A DNA stretch of 64,000 nucleotides from NCBI RefSeq assembly GCF_047511655.1, contig NC_133390.1, positions 119,578,083-119,642,082 of the forward strand, given 5' to 3'. Positions 10,893 through 22,476 of the stretch are shown piece after piece. Position numbers and translations under genes: made by a program. A model generated the notes under the pieces. The model made no database searches, was not told the DNA's origin, and was given only the letters and a program-made list of their open reading frames with translations. The number at the start of each line of letters is the position of its first letter. The stretch's first letter is position 1. The stretch comes from Castor canadensis. Lineage: Eukaryota; Chordata; Mammalia; Rodentia; Castoridae.

Positions 10893-12569
10893 AGCCTTTA
10901 GAATTTTAGTTGTCCCTTTGTGTAATTTATTACCTAAAACAGAGTTTGTGTATTCCTTAGGAATTCTGGTATCTGTACTTTTCATTCCAACTAATAATTG
11001 AAACCTGTTTATATTTAACTATGAAAAATATGTACCTGACTTTAATTTTTTAAGAGAAGCATACTTCATTTGAACTTCTTTTTGAGGTGTACTCACAAGC
11101 ATGTTGTAATTTACTACCTCTGGGCTAAACTAGCAGCAAGGCGTAGGACGATCTGAAGGCTCTGGACTGATGGTGATGTGTAGAGACTCATGTCAGGCTG
11201 TGATTTAGATAGCACGTGAGCATAAGACATTTGACCATTTTTTGGTGTTTTATTAGTCTCATTCTTATAATTTGTTCAAATTCTGAGTTAGCTACTAATT
11301 TTAAAGCTTTTATCTTAGGGCAAAGCCAAGCACCCCTCTCTACCCTAGGGAGCACAGTGACCTTTTAGGAATTCTTGGGTCCCAATTATTCTAGCATGAC
11401 TTATTGAATCTTACAGCTCCCTGGGGACAAAGAGAGTGTACCCTGAGAGCAAGATTTGGACAACTCTGTAAAAGTCCACACAGCAGGCCTGTCCCAAAGT
11501 TCCACTCATCTGAAGGTGGCAAAGAAGTCTAGGTCTTTTAACAATTGAAGCATCAATATTCAACTGATCAAGTGGTGCAGACAAATGTTTGGTTGAGTCT
11601 ATAGGGTCCAGGGATAGAGATCTGATTCCTGTCTTAGAAGACAGACAGCCCTGTGGGTATCTTCTTTTAAGTGGTGTCATACAGTCTTTTCTGTGCTTAC
11701 AAGAAGTTGTCTACAACTGGCCCAAATCCTGTTGCTCTGACTTCTGCAGTAAAGCAAAACATATTTTGAAGTTACACTATAGTAAACTTAATTGCTTTCA
11801 ATATGGAAAGAGTGCCTTGCAGTACTTTGTCTTTGTGGTACTGGGAATTGGACCTAGCTAGGACCTTGTGCTTGCTAGCAAGCACTCTACTACTTGAGCT
11901 ATGTCCCCAGATCCCTTGCAGTACTTCTGTGTGCCAGACCTACCTGTGACTTTATTTGTACTTCTGAGGGATCTCTTCTATTAGAGCAAAACGGTTGTAC
12001 TAAACTGAACCATTTTGGTGGAATCAATGACTTTATTGTTTTTTTCCCAGATATTGGTTAAGATCTTAAGTTATTGAGAGGACTTGACAAATATCTGTCC
12101 AAGATAATATAGAAAAGGAGAAAGGATTTACAGGTCATTTTTGCATGAGGGATCCAGTGACTTAGGAATATAGGAGGTGATTGGTATGATACTGTGATTG
12201 CCACTTGTTTTTTTACATTATGTTTTCTAAAAGGAATTGACTTGTTTGATCTTCTGTTTTCTCTTGTAGTCCAATGGACTTTGTTGTCATCCTGGACCTC
12301 CATGAGGGAGAGCACTGATTCACATTCTTTCTGAATGGACAGTGGGTTCATGATCCACAAGAGGTAAGGCTTGATGTTCAAGGAAGCCATTGGCTTAGTA
12401 GCTTCATTTTATCTGCCATTACTGTCAGGATTGATGGGCAACAGCTCTCCTATCCTAGATGATTTCTCTCTCAATAAACATTAGAGGTGCTTAGTGGGAT
12501 CAATTTTAACTTTTAGTAAAAACAGAGGGGAGGATAGATGGAAGAGGTGGATTTGAAAAGGGGATTCTA
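10893..12569. other. Mostly unannotated; one reversed ID-like SINE
   Basis: A reversed ID-like SINE lies at 11826-11915 ('gtggtactgggaattggacc' through 'cttgagctatgtccccag'). Minus-strand open frames at 11411-11680 (89 codons) and 12058-12390 (110 codons) match nothing I know and have no visible splice or promoter context. I do not call them genes. Confidence 0.4.
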
Positions 12570-12818
12570 CAATGTTTCTGTTCCCTGGTTCACCCTGTGA
12601 CCAATAGCCAGCTAATGGGAGCTTTGGGGAACAGGAAGAATGTGAATCTTTGTTTATTTCTCCATGCTGTTATTTCTTTTTGGGTTTTAACAGATTGTCT
12701 GCTTTTCACACCATCTTTCTCTCCACTTGTCTTCTCACATTATTTCTAATTTCCACTTACTGAAATAGTAAAGATAACATAATCCATAATTTCATATTCC
12801 TATGTAAGAATGTTGCTG

Positions 12819-13008
12819 GATGCTGGTGACTCATGTCTGCAGTCCTAGATGCTCAGCTGGTAGAGATCAGGAGGATTGTGGTTCCATGCCAGCCTGGGCA
12901 AGTAGTTCAAGAGACCCTGTCTTGAAAAAACCCGTCATGGAAAAGGACTGGTGGAGTGACTCAAGGTGTAGCCCCTGAGTTCAAATCCCTGTACCACAAA
13001 ACAAAAGT
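12819..13008 (+). repeat. Composite tRNA-derived SINE
   Basis: Same family as at 186-380 ('actcaaggtgtagcccctga' and an A-rich end). It is absent from the matching positions of the other units, so it inserted after duplication. Confidence 0.8.
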
Positions 13009-13469
13009 GTTCAGTAAGATAAATGTATGCATCCTTATCTTTCCCTTATATTCTTGGAAGATATTGAATTTTGCTAATCCTGTTGTTGTGGAGTATTTCA
13101 GTAAATTAGAAATACTTTTATGTTATACAGTCTCATTACTGGCTGTGTAAGAAATATCAACAAATATACTAACATCAGAGTGTATGTTCACTTCAGCCCC
13201 TTTAACATTCTTGTCCCAGCCTACTTCTTTCTTTACTGACTACTTTCTTTCTTTCCTTTCTTTACCTCTTAGATATATTGATATCTCATATATATATATA
13301 TATATATATTGAGATATATCCCAATAAGGTCATGTGGCTTCATGTAAAGCTCAGCCCCAAGGCATCACTGTCTGCTCTTTAGTAAAAGGTAGGACTGGAC
13401 TTGGATCTTGTGTCAGGGGCCCCTTTCTATATTTCTCATGATGCGCTTGACAATTTATTTAACAAATAT

Positions 13470-13716
13470 TTTTGATGTTAGTGTCATTTGAACACAGGAC
13501 CTCCCATTTGCTAGATAAGCACTGTATCATTTCAGCTGTTCCATCAGCATCTCCCATAGCTGAGATAACAGGAGCACTTCACCAAGCCCAGTATTTTCAC
13601 TAAGATGGGGTCTCAACTATCATTTTGCTCCAGTTCATCTCAGACCACCATCCTCCTATGTCTGCCTCTAAAGTAGCTGGGATTACAGGCATCAGCCACC
13701 ATCCCAGGTTGCACCA
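13470..13716 (-). repeat. Reversed SINE shared by units U0, U1 and U2
   Basis: The reversed SINE ends in 'gtagctgggattacaggcat'. The same insertion, at the same relative place, is present at 35636-35878 and 38715-38962. It therefore predates the duplications that produced these units and can serve as a marker for dating them. Confidence 0.7.
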
Positions 13717-14045
13717 GGTGTTTTTAAGACATCTGGTTTCAACACTTCCTGTCCATTATATCTGAGTGATGTTCACCTTGACTCTCTGTTACTCTTAATT
13801 TCAACTTCTGTAGCCTCTGATATTGCTTTTTGGAAATATCAGGAGGTGGTGGTCTTTAGGCTAAGGAGCCACTTGCAGAGTTCCAATAAGAAGTGCTCCT
13901 GAGCATCAGAGGACATGCAGTTCCTCACTCATATGATAACTGGTAGCATTTAACTGTCTTCTCTTCCATCTGGCCTCTTTCCTTTCCCATTGGATTCCCA
14001 CAACCCACAGCCAAAACTCAACCCCTTGGCTCAGTCACACTGTCC

Positions 14046-15125
14046 ATGAACTACAAGTGGATTTACCTCATTCTTGTAGTGACAGTGCAAAGATTTGAGC
14101 AGAGAGATGATGGGGGCTGAAGATGGGGTCCCCCAGGGTCCTGACAGGACTTTGTTTCTATGGAGTTAATTCTGAGAGTGGACTTTGCCTCTACAGCACA
14201 TTTGTCCTTGTGGTTCCATGGTGTATTGGTGAGCACTCTGGACTCCATATCCAGGGATCTACCTCACTATTTAGCTTTGGAAAGGCCATTTTGCGCTGCA
14301 GCTTAAGTGGGCTAATGTCATATTTCCTTTTCCCTGCTAAGAGACAAGTAGGTTTTGGCCCCAGGAACCTCAGGGTAGCTTTGGGTCTCCACATCCACTG
14401 CAGCCCCAGTGAGGCACCTCAGTAGCCCAGTTCCAGAAAGTGGTTTCTTAGAGAGACTGCGTCCACAGGAAAATTTCCCACACATTTCATGAGAGCTAAC
14501 AAGACTGCAACATCTGACTTGGGCCACCCAGCCTGGACCACAGTACCTAGCATTGGAATTCCAAAGCCAGGTCCAGTGCACATTAACCCAGCAGGCCCCA
14601 CATGTGCTCAGGTGGCTTTGGGGTGGAATGACTGTGGTCACAAGGTCCCAGAATCTGCTTTCTCTTCTTCACACCCCACAGAGGCCCTGCTGCCTTACTT
14701 CTGCACATGTAGAAGTGAATTAAGGATGAATTAGCTTTTCTTAGTTTGGCCATGTGGTGATGAGATAAAATATCCAGGTCACAGAATTTGAATGCAGGGC
14801 CTTGTACTTGCTAGGCAGGTCCTCTACCACTTGAGCCATGCTCTGTCATTGTTTGCTTTAGTTAGCTTTCAGTTAGGGTCTCACTTTTTGCTCAGCACAG
14901 ACTAGTACCCAGGCCTCCCACATCACTGGCACTACAGGCATGAACCACCATATATGGTTCCTTTCTTTCTGTTTTTAAACATAAGGAATACATGAAAATA
15001 TTTTCTTTGATAATTATTCACATGATACATAGAGAAAACATAAATCACACTCCTCTGCAGTAACTTCCCCCAGGCCATCCACTGTGAACCACATGTAAAC
15101 CCAGTTCTGGTTCATTTGTAATTTC
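14046..15125. other. Unannotated except for a reversed SINE
   Basis: A reversed composite SINE lies at about 14785-14962. The rest contains overlapping open frames on both strands (about 100 codons at 14123-14425 and 107 at 14318-14641) without recognisable similarity. I see no gene. Confidence 0.4.
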
Positions 15126-15488
15126 CCATTGTGTTAGTTTTTGATAGCTGTGACAAATACCTGAGTGAAACAACTTAACAGAAGACAGATTTATTTTGGC
15201 TCACACTTTCAAAGCTTTTAGGCCATGGTCATCTGGCTCCATTGCTTTGGGTCTGAGGTGAGACAGAATTATCATAGTGGGGAACAGAGCAGGACTGTTC
15301 ACTTCTTGGCAGTGGCTTGGAGGGAAGACAGAGGGAAAGAGAGACTTCTTCCTTCAATCAGGCTCCACCTCCCCATAGAACAATGATGAAATTATTGTTC
15401 CTTATGATGCAATATTTCCACCAGCTGGAGATCAAGCCTTCAGCACACAAACTTTTGGGAGGTGGGCACTTCACATTCAAGCACAACA
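15126..15488 (-). mobile_element. MaLR-like solo LTR
   Basis: On plus, 'gctgtgacaaatacctgagt' opens the region, followed by 'tttattttggctcacacttt', 'ggctccattgctttgggtct' and 'caatatttccaccagctgga'. This is the layout of mammalian MaLR-type LTRs read in reverse. No internal region is attached. The subfamily is not resolved. Confidence 0.5.
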
Positions 15489-15872
15489 CCCATTGAACCT
15501 GTCTAGTGTAACAGTCTTAATGTCTAAAAGTAAAACCATGTCTACTCTCCACTCAGGAGTAAGGATTATCTGCGTACTCTGATTCTGGGTTGTGTACATG
15601 TGTGCTTGGGAGAATTTCTGGTACCTCAAAATTTCAACACCAAAGGACTAGCTTCAGAAGTTTGAGGGTCTATGACTCAATCTTTCTTCTGCCTTCCAAT
15701 CATCTGTACACTGACATTTTATACTACAGAACCCACATTCTGAATCCTAACATGCTTTATCAACCACTTTTAGTCAGGAGAGGAGCATACCTGTTTCTTC
15801 CTACCTACACCTCACTTCTAGGTTGTTGGACTTAAACTCACAGTGCTGAGTATTTCCCTGTGTTCTTTCCAA
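15489..15872. other. No feature recognised
   Basis: Single-copy-looking sequence. The 81-codon plus-strand frame at 15590-15835 has no recognisable similarity or splice context. Confidence 0.4.
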
Positions 15873-16265
15873 TAATGCAGAGAAACTAAAGCATATACCT
15901 TAAAGCAACTGAGGCCAATAGGAAAAGGGGAACAGGTACTAGAGAAAAGGTTAGATCAAAAAGAATTAACCTAGAAGGTAACACCCACTCACAGGAAATC
16001 AATGTGAGTCAATGCCCTGTATAGCTATCCTTATCTCAACCAGCAAAAACCCTTGTTCCTTCCTATTATTGCTTATACTCTCTCTACAACAAAATTAGAA
16101 ATAAGGGCAAAATAGTTTCTGCTGGGTATTGAGGGGGGGGGAGAGGGAGGAGGCAGAGTGGGTGGTAAGGGAGGGGGTGTGGGCAGGGGGGAGAAATGAA
16201 CCAAGCCTTGTATGCACATATGAATAATAAAAGAAAAGTGAAAATAAATAAATAAATAAATAAAA
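15873..16265 (+). mobile_element. LINE-1 3' end, 5'-truncated
   Basis: The last ~390 bp of the L1 3' UTR: 'gcagagaaactaaagc', the G-rich tract at 16131-16191, 'gcacatatgaataataaaag' and an (AAAT)n tail at 16244-16263. It closely matches the 3' UTR of the 2.1-6.9 kb element. I could not find a convincing target-site duplication. Confidence 0.85.
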
Positions 16266-16913
16266 AGAAAATGAAATGAAATGTGCCTAATCAGTACAGT
16301 ACCCATGACAGGAAGATGAAAAACTGTGCAATCCTATCAGATTAAGTGATTGAGGAGCAAGTTAGTACATTTTGGCACATGGATCATTTTCTGTCTAGAG
16401 ACACAAGGCAACAACCAATCACATGGTGTCCAGCTGACAAAAAGCTCAGGGTACAGGATTCAGAGGCAACTTCCACCCCTTCCCCGAGGCTTCCTAAGCA
16501 CAGGTGGGACCTGACAGATCAATGGGCCCTGAGGGTCAGGGTCCAGACCTAGAGACCAGGGAGCACAGGCCAGGCGAGGCAGCCATCAACTGAGTGCCTA
16601 GGTCTCGATCACCCTAGTTCTCTATGTTAACAATTTCCCTGTGGACTGGGCCTTATTTAAGGGCTGGTTTCCTGAGAGTTAATGTCAGAGCCTGGGTCCG
16701 GGACACAGTTGTGCAGCACAAAAGGTAGTAGCTTGTAGCAGGACCCAGGTCCTGAATCAGCTACTTCCCCTCACAGCTTCCTTCCAGGGACCAAAACTTT
16801 CTGGTCTCCCAAATCAGCACCTGCAGGGTACTCAGAAGGGGAAAATTCAGTTTGCTGTGAAGAACCAGTTCCAGACCAATTAAAAGCAAAATATGATTTC
16901 CAGTAAACAGTAA
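16266..16913. other. No feature recognised
   Basis: No repeat or gene recognised. Confidence 0.4.
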
Positions 16914-16984
16914 TGTTCAACTGAGATTTGAACTCAGATTGCTGGATTCAGAGTCCAGAGTGCTCACTGTTACACCATGCAACC
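16914..16984 (-). tRNA. tRNA-Gln(CUG)-like gene, probably decayed
   Basis: In reverse complement it reads GGTTGCATGGTGTAACAG, then GAGCACTCTGGACTCTGAA, then TCCAGCAATCTGAG and TTCAAATCTCAG. This is the eukaryotic glutamine tRNA pattern. The anticodon is CUG (plus 16949-16951 is 'cag'). The anticodon stem (CTGGA/TCCAG) and T stem (CTGAG/CTCAG) pair fully and the TTCAAAT loop is intact. The acceptor stem pairs poorly (GGTTGCA against GTTGAAC), and the D-loop GG is changed to AG. Those two defects suggest a pseudogene. tRNA-Gln genes are dispersed among NBPF genes at human 1q21, which fits the neighbourhood. Confidence 0.75.
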
Positions 16985-18082
16985 ACAAGTGCAGACCTGC
17001 TGCAGGTGAAACTACCTTCTCAAAATGTCCTCACCAGGCACCATTTCCTGTCAGATTAGTATCTGGGGACACTATCTGTGAACTCCACTACCTTCTCTCT
17101 TCCTGTCTATGCATTTGATGTTGAAGAAGAGGTTAAGTCCGTTTTGGGATTAGGGACCTGAAAATGTGTTTTAGGCCTCCTGGAAACCTCGTTGATCTAG
17201 TTGGCCTGGTAGTTTCCCATTCTGATGTCAGTTTCCTGATGACCCAAGTGTAAACCTTTCCTTTACTTTGCAATTATCCTCTTCCCAGTGTTCACTGTTC
17301 ACTGATCATTTGATGACATGTGGAAGAGTATTTTGGGTTTACTGGAACTCTTCCTTCCCCTCCTGTCCCTTTTCCCTCCCCTCCTTCCTTCCTACTCACC
17401 CTCTGTTTCCTTTTTCCTCCTCCTATTCTGTTCTGGATGACCAGATCTCTCTTTCTACCCATCTTCTTCTCTGTCTTCCCCTGTTCCCATTTCCCCCAAA
17501 TCCTTCCACCCATTCATACTTCCTGACCACCTCCATCTCCCCTCCTCCTTGGCTACTGCTCCTTTTCCTTCCCCTCCCTTCCACTCTGCCCACCACAATA
17601 CATGCATAGTCCAGTCCAACAGAGGAATGCTACCCATCTGAGAGGACTGTAATGAAAAGGTCTCCTGTTACAGAACCTTTTGAGGGTCTGGGTTGGAAGA
17701 TCAAGAAAAGTGACACCAACCCTGTTGCTAGGTCTTCAGGTCTTAAGTAGTATTGGTTGGGTTGCTCCATTTCTGGCATGACCCAAAGTAGACAAAGTCC
17801 AGTTGTGAAAGGCTGAATCTACCAAAGTCAACAGCATTAAATTAACTCACTCACATGATCTATTGAGTAGTGATGGGCCCTGTTTGGTTCAATATGTGAC
17901 ACCAATGAATTAGCATATTTATAAGTCTTCCAAAAATAGATGATCACAACATGTACTCAAGGTTATATACATAATCATTTTAATCATGTTGTCAGCTTAG
18001 ATAGAGCTCTTGTGGGGCTAAGATATATTCATAAGTAACACATATTTCCTAGTGTTTGGTGACATTAAAAATAAACAAAAAT
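16985..18082. other. Unannotated, with a polypyrimidine tract
   Basis: 17346-17589 is a strongly strand-biased C/T-rich tract (runs such as 'ccttttccctcccctccttc'). Open frames on both strands through it are composition artefacts. The rest shows no gene or repeat. Confidence 0.6.
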
Positions 18083-18388
18083 AGCTGAGTGTGTGGGTAC
18101 ACATGGGAGGTGAAGACAGTAGGATCATGAGTTCTAGGCCAACCTGGAGAGCTTGTTTCAAAAATCAAAAAAATAGACAGGTGCTGATGACTCACACCTG
18201 TTATCCTTACTGCCTGGGAAGCTGATATCAGGAGGATCATGGTTTGATAATAGTCCATGCAAATAGTTCAAGAAAACCTATCTCCAAATTTCCCACAGCA
18301 AAATGAACTGGGGGTGTGACTCGAGAAGTAGAGCTCTAGCTTTGCAAGTGTGAAGCTCTGTGTTCAATTCCCAGTCCCACCAATAAAT
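18083..18388 (+). repeat. B1-like fragment plus composite SINE
   Basis: 18083-18170 carries a B1-like end ('ggccaacctggagagcttgt'). It is followed at 18175-18388 by a composite tRNA SINE with an (AAAT)-rich tail. Confidence 0.7.
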
Positions 18389-18599
18389 AAATAAGCACAT
18401 AAATATATAAAAAGAGAATGAATAAATACTTTAATAAATAAACCCAAGCAAACAAAATATAAATGAAACAAAAACAAAAACAAAAACATGGAGTAGGTTA
18501 AAAGGTAGAAGTGGCAGATTTGACTTGGGTTTAATGAAAAGCCAACATCTGCCCCAATGAGAGGAAAGACGCCAACATAGAAATGGAATATATAGAGAT

Positions 18600-18822
18600 G
18601 TGCCTCAAGCAGTAGAGTGCCTGCTTCTTAAGTGGAAGCCTGGAGCTCAAATCCCAATTGAAAAAATATATATCCAAAAGCAGAACCATACCAAAAAAAC
18701 AGGAGAAAAATGGAATATTGATAAAGGAAAGAAAAAAAATTAGTTTTTGCTGGTACTGGGGCTTGTACTTGGCTTCATGTTTTGTAGGCTTGTGTTGTAG
18801 TTCTTGAGCCATTCCACCAGCC
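18600..18822. repeat. Two short ID-like SINE fragments, opposite orientations
   Basis: 18600-18660 on plus ('tgcctcaagcagtagagtgc') and 18745-18822 on minus ('gctggtactggggcttgtac' through 'ttgagccattccaccag'). Confidence 0.6.
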
Positions 18823-19548
18823 TGAAGGAAAGTAAAACATTAAGCACAAGAAATTTGTTCTCTTAGTGTGATATATAGCTCTGTGTTCACACATGTCAAA
18901 CCAGTTAGATATAATAGGTGAATATTTAAAGAACACAGGACACTTTTATATCACCAATGTCTTACAGTTTTCACTTGATGAAAAGCCTTACAAGTTATGC
19001 TCTGATGTTAAAGAAGTGGACTTCTGGGTAGCTCTGAAGAAAGCATAATTTGTTGGGAAGCTATTTCCTCTTTGATGACTTTGACCATACATAAGAATGA
19101 ACAATGAGAAATAGGCTTAATCTTTTAGGAAAGAGAGGGGCTGGTATTGTTACAAGAGCACATAGCTATTTAAAATGACTGATGACTGGGCAGGTCCAAT
19201 CAATAATAACATCCACTGAGACCAGATAGCTTGAGTATCAAAGTGGACTGATGTGGGAAGGCAGCAGCCATTCCATGACAGCCTCCACATTCTAGTTCTG
19301 TTAGTGCAACTCCAGGGCATTACCTGGCATGCAGGGCCCTTCTCCCTCACTCCTGTTGGAGTCTGAGCCACAGGTAGTCTTTGGCTGTGAATTCTGGCTT
19401 CTTGTCCTGTGTATCCAGGGTTAAGGATGCTCAAGTGGGGGTGTTGATCAACTTTCTCTCAACAGTAAGTTAATAATTAAAGTTATAGTCATCCCTCAGA
19501 CCTGATGACACCTCTTTGACTTCATGTGTTTTGGTTTCTTCTCCACAG
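18823..19548. other. Upstream of the NBPF-like first exon; nothing recognised
   Basis: No repeat recognised. By position it would be intron or 5' flank of the NBPF-like unit that begins with the exon at 19549. I see no convincing core promoter. Confidence 0.4.
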
Positions 19549-19764
19549 TCCCTAACTTAGTTTCTTCTGCCAGAAACACCACCATGGCAGGATCTTTCAT
19601 CACTTTGTCTGTTCCATGGGCAGAAAAAAACATTTTGGAAATCAAAGAGAAATTGTGCTGTCAGGTGGAAGCCAGCCAAGACCAGTTCCAAGACCTGAAA
19701 GAGAAATTTCTTGTATCTAAAGCTATTGTGTATATTGGTATAGCTCATCGGCTGTGGAAATACA
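19549..19764 (+). pseudogene. NBPF/PDE4DIP-like N-terminal coding exon
   Basis: A pyrimidine-rich acceptor ('ttcttctccacag') precedes the exon. ATG at 19584 sits in a full Kozak context (accaccATGG), and a donor (gttagt) follows at 19765. The 60 codons include NILEIKEKL and then DQFQDLKEKF. Human NBPF starts its coiled-coil module with an almost identical arrangement (MNILEINEKL, then QQFRNLKEK), and the exon ends at the same place, just before the KYEECKDLIK part. NBPF/myomegalin proteins are coiled-coil proteins; myomegalin is centrosome/Golgi-associated. This exon is intact, but downstream exons are broken, so I class the locus as a pseudogene. The next exon expected (about 100 bp) is not recognisable; a weak candidate lies near 20,190-20,275. 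Confidence 0.75.
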
Positions 19765-20392
19765 GTTAGTTTTGTAGGTTCAGTCACCCAAGTGATGAAT
19801 GAGTACCTGTTTTATCTATGAGACATGAAATTTCTCCCAAACTTGATTCTTCACTTCCCTTTTCCAAATAAACTTCATCCTTCCCATATTCCTGGAAATA
19901 TAGACATTGACATTTCTCCCTGAATTTGCAGAGGATGGGAATATGGTGACACAAAGGGGCACATAGTGTATAGTGTGGGACAAGGTTCAAAAATCTTAGT
20001 TATTGGTTTCCGATTCAGGAGAGAATTACGTGTATTTCTCAACAACTGGTCAAAATATTTTTATTAGGACCCTCACTCCACCATGACAGATCCTGCAGGC
20101 ATAATGTCAGTGTTGAGACCAAGACAAAGTTCTGGCACTAATGAGCTTCCACTGAGTTAAAATTTCTTTTGGGTTCTAATTGGCCAAGCCCTGTACTGAT
20201 CATGCTAAAGACATGGTGACAGAGAATAGTACCTGTTTTAAAGGAGGAACAGATGAGCCTGCTGCTGACTGAATCTGTGGCATCATAGGTGACACAACGT
20301 GCTGAGGGTTGCTCACACGTACCTCTGTAAAGCCCATATAATCTATGGTGTAACTCTTTGCAAGGTTCAATTTCATCTCTGTTCTACCTCAG

Positions 20393-20607
20393 GGAATCCA
20401 ATGTCTTCATTCAAGACCAGGCTTAGAAGCTGTGTTAGTTAAAGCAGGAATTATGGCAGGAGAGAGATGTATTATTTCTCCTCAGTGAACATCTTAAGGA
20501 CCTCTTCACCCTGGATGACAGTGGTGATGACCAGGCCCAGGGCCTCCAGAAGTAAATGGCTGAGGGTTGCTGGCTGACCAAGTGCTTTGTACTCAAGCTC
20601 AGCCCAG
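20393..20607 (+). pseudogene. NBPF/PDE4DIP-like 215-bp coiled-coil exon with a stop
   Basis: The exon lies between a good acceptor ('gttctacctcag') and a good donor (cccag/gtgagg), 215 bp apart. One frame gives LKQELWQERD, then SEHLKDLFTLDDSGDDQAQG, matching human NBPF's LREGRDASRSLNEHLQALL region. After a TAA at 20553-20555 the same frame continues with MAEGCWLTKCFVLKLSP, matching QLAEGCRLAQHLVQKLSP. The in-frame stop replaces the position before the conserved AEGC block, and a TAG lies further upstream. The exon is thus well preserved in length and splicing but not translatable. Confidence 0.75.
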
Positions 20608-22426
20608 GTGAGGTGACCCTAGGTCCAGATTATGCTCAGCTGCATAAGGTTCCCAGCTCATAGATGGTCCACTTGCAAAGTGACCTTAACCAGCTGTTTA
20701 GGTTTCCATACTACTTTTAGGGCCATGGCAAGAACAGCACTATCTGCATGGGAACACATAAGATAAATGTACAGTGTGGAAGTCATAATATCTACCTCCT
20801 CTATCATCCTATTCCTGATGAATCAAGGGCTTTGGATGAGGAGGGGAATATCCCTCTAGTGATAAAGCAGAAGGGGGATATCATGGGAGACAGCTTTTTT
20901 AGATATAAAGTTGTTCCAGATTAATAATAAAAGCTTTCCAGCCTCCCACCTATTTGCTTTCTTCCTAAATCTGGACAATTGATCATTTTATCTTTCCTGA
21001 AATTCAGTCTTCTGATCTATAAAAATGGGTCACATAACAGCTGTAGCCATCACAGGTAGGAATGTAGTATTCCTGAATGAGTTTATAAAAATAAAGGCCT
21101 TCATTCTTTGGGGATTCTTAGGTAGTTTTGAAAGACATATAATAATATATATCCTTCACTGCAATGACATAGACTAGTTACATGGCTCTAGAAGTCCACC
21201 TTACTCCACCTATTCATTCCACCCTCCCATACCCAGAACTCCAAAGAATCATATCTTCATGTATCACCATGTTTTCCTCCCAGTCTGTACTTTCTCTTTT
21301 AGTTATGTTAACCATTTTTTCACAGAGCAGAGGTCAATTTTAACAAAGTCTAACTTAATCCATTTTTTCTGAATTGTGCTTTTGGAAATGCAGTGTGTCC
21401 AAATGCAAACCCATGCTCCCTAGATTTTGTTCATCGTCTTTGGGAGTTCTATAGAATGTTTGTAGGCTTGGGGTGCAGCTCAGCAATAGGGGGTTTGCCA
21501 ATCATGTGCAAGGCTGTGAGTTTCATTCCCAGCACTGGGGCAAAAGACAGTTTATGCTTTACACTTGCAATCTATAATCCATTCTGGTTTAATTTTTGTG
21601 GCAGTTATAAGGTGTATATTTAAACCCATTTTTGTGGCCTGTGAATGTCCATTTATTCCAGCATCACTTGTTGAAAGATTCGTTTTGCTATTGAATGGTC
21701 TTTTCTTTGTTAAGTATATTTCTGTAGCTCTCTTCCTGAGCTCTATGATTAAAGGATTTTCTCAGGAGTACCTCCATATCTCAGTTATGGTAGCTATCTT
21801 TGAAGTGTCAGATTTGGGCAGTGACAGCTGTTTGATTTTGCTGTCTTTCAGCACTGTCTTTTGTGGGGTTTTTTACTTTTCTTATACACTTGAAAATCTG
21901 TGTTTTGTATCTTTGGAATAACCTGATGTTTCTTAATTGGCAGGGCATTGCATCAATAGGATGAGTTATGCAGAACTGACTTCTTCATAGCATTGACATC
22001 TTCTCCACTCACAAGGAATATCACTTCATGTATATCGATAGTCACTGAGTTATTTGTTCTATTCTTCCTTATGCTTTCCTATTGGGATGCTCTATTCCTT
22101 TTTCTTGAATGCCACAGCTGTAGAATCCAGAGACAGCTAGATAATGTGATGAACTGTGTAACTCAAGATACTTCTAACAGTGTTTCCATTTTCAACACAA
22201 TGTGAAGTGGGTGTTACATCAGTTTGGGAGGTGTGAACTGATGAGTAATAAAACAGAAGTAGAGTATTCATGAGAATACAATATATGAGATGTACACTGC
22301 TATGCTCTCTGTGCATATTGAAATCTTCCCTGGTTATTTATGTCTCCATGCCCAAGAGGCTATTGTGTTTTTATGTTCAGTAATGTGGACTCAGTGTTAA
22401 GTGGACATTTTTGACTTTGACTGCAG
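20608..22426. other. Intron-like interval with an old L1 fragment and an ID-like SINE
   Basis: 21290-21935 is an old minus-strand L1 ORF2 3' fragment on plus ('gtccatttattccagcatca', typical of reversed ORF2). It is interrupted at 21463-21545 by a plus-strand ID-like SINE ('ggcttggggtgcagctcagc' to 'attcccagcactgggg'). The remainder shows no recognisable feature. Confidence 0.6.
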
Positions 22427-22476
22427 GAAAACATGAAGATGAGGGAAATGATAATGAATGGAGTGGCTCCCCTCAA
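22427..22476 (+). pseudogene. NBPF-like short acidic exon, first copy
   Basis: A 50-bp exon between 'ttgactgcag' and 'gtaaca'. Spliced to the exon ending at 20607 (phase 1) it reads GKHEDEGNDNEWSGSPQ. Human NBPF has an acidic exon at the same place (ENDNDDDEDVQ follows KLSP). It is 1 bp longer than its homologue at 31757-31805, which puts the following exon out of frame. Confidence 0.55.

Larger units (their letters stand above)
12570..14045 (+). repeat. U0: rearranged distant copy of the 33-48 kb repeat unit
   Basis: Two blocks match the intron of the tandem units further right. 12570-13330 corresponds to the part before exon X (compare about 36,260-36,950). 13330-14045 corresponds to the part well downstream of X (compare about 35,480-36,240 and 38,570-39,300; for instance 'gtggcttcatgtaaagctca' against 'gtggctttccttaaagctca'). 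Exon X and its first intron segment are absent. The two blocks meet near 'atatcccaataagg' at 13315-13328, a string also found just before X in the third unit (about 40,047), so the deletion began just upstream of X. Embedded SINEs at 12819-13008 (plus) and 13470-13716 (minus) and a (TA)n tract at 13288-13310 interrupt it. Confidence 0.65.

Noticed and set aside
17268..17637. Overlapping plus and minus frames of 60-113 codons
   Set aside because: They are caused by the C/T-rich tract; composition is extreme and no motif is present.
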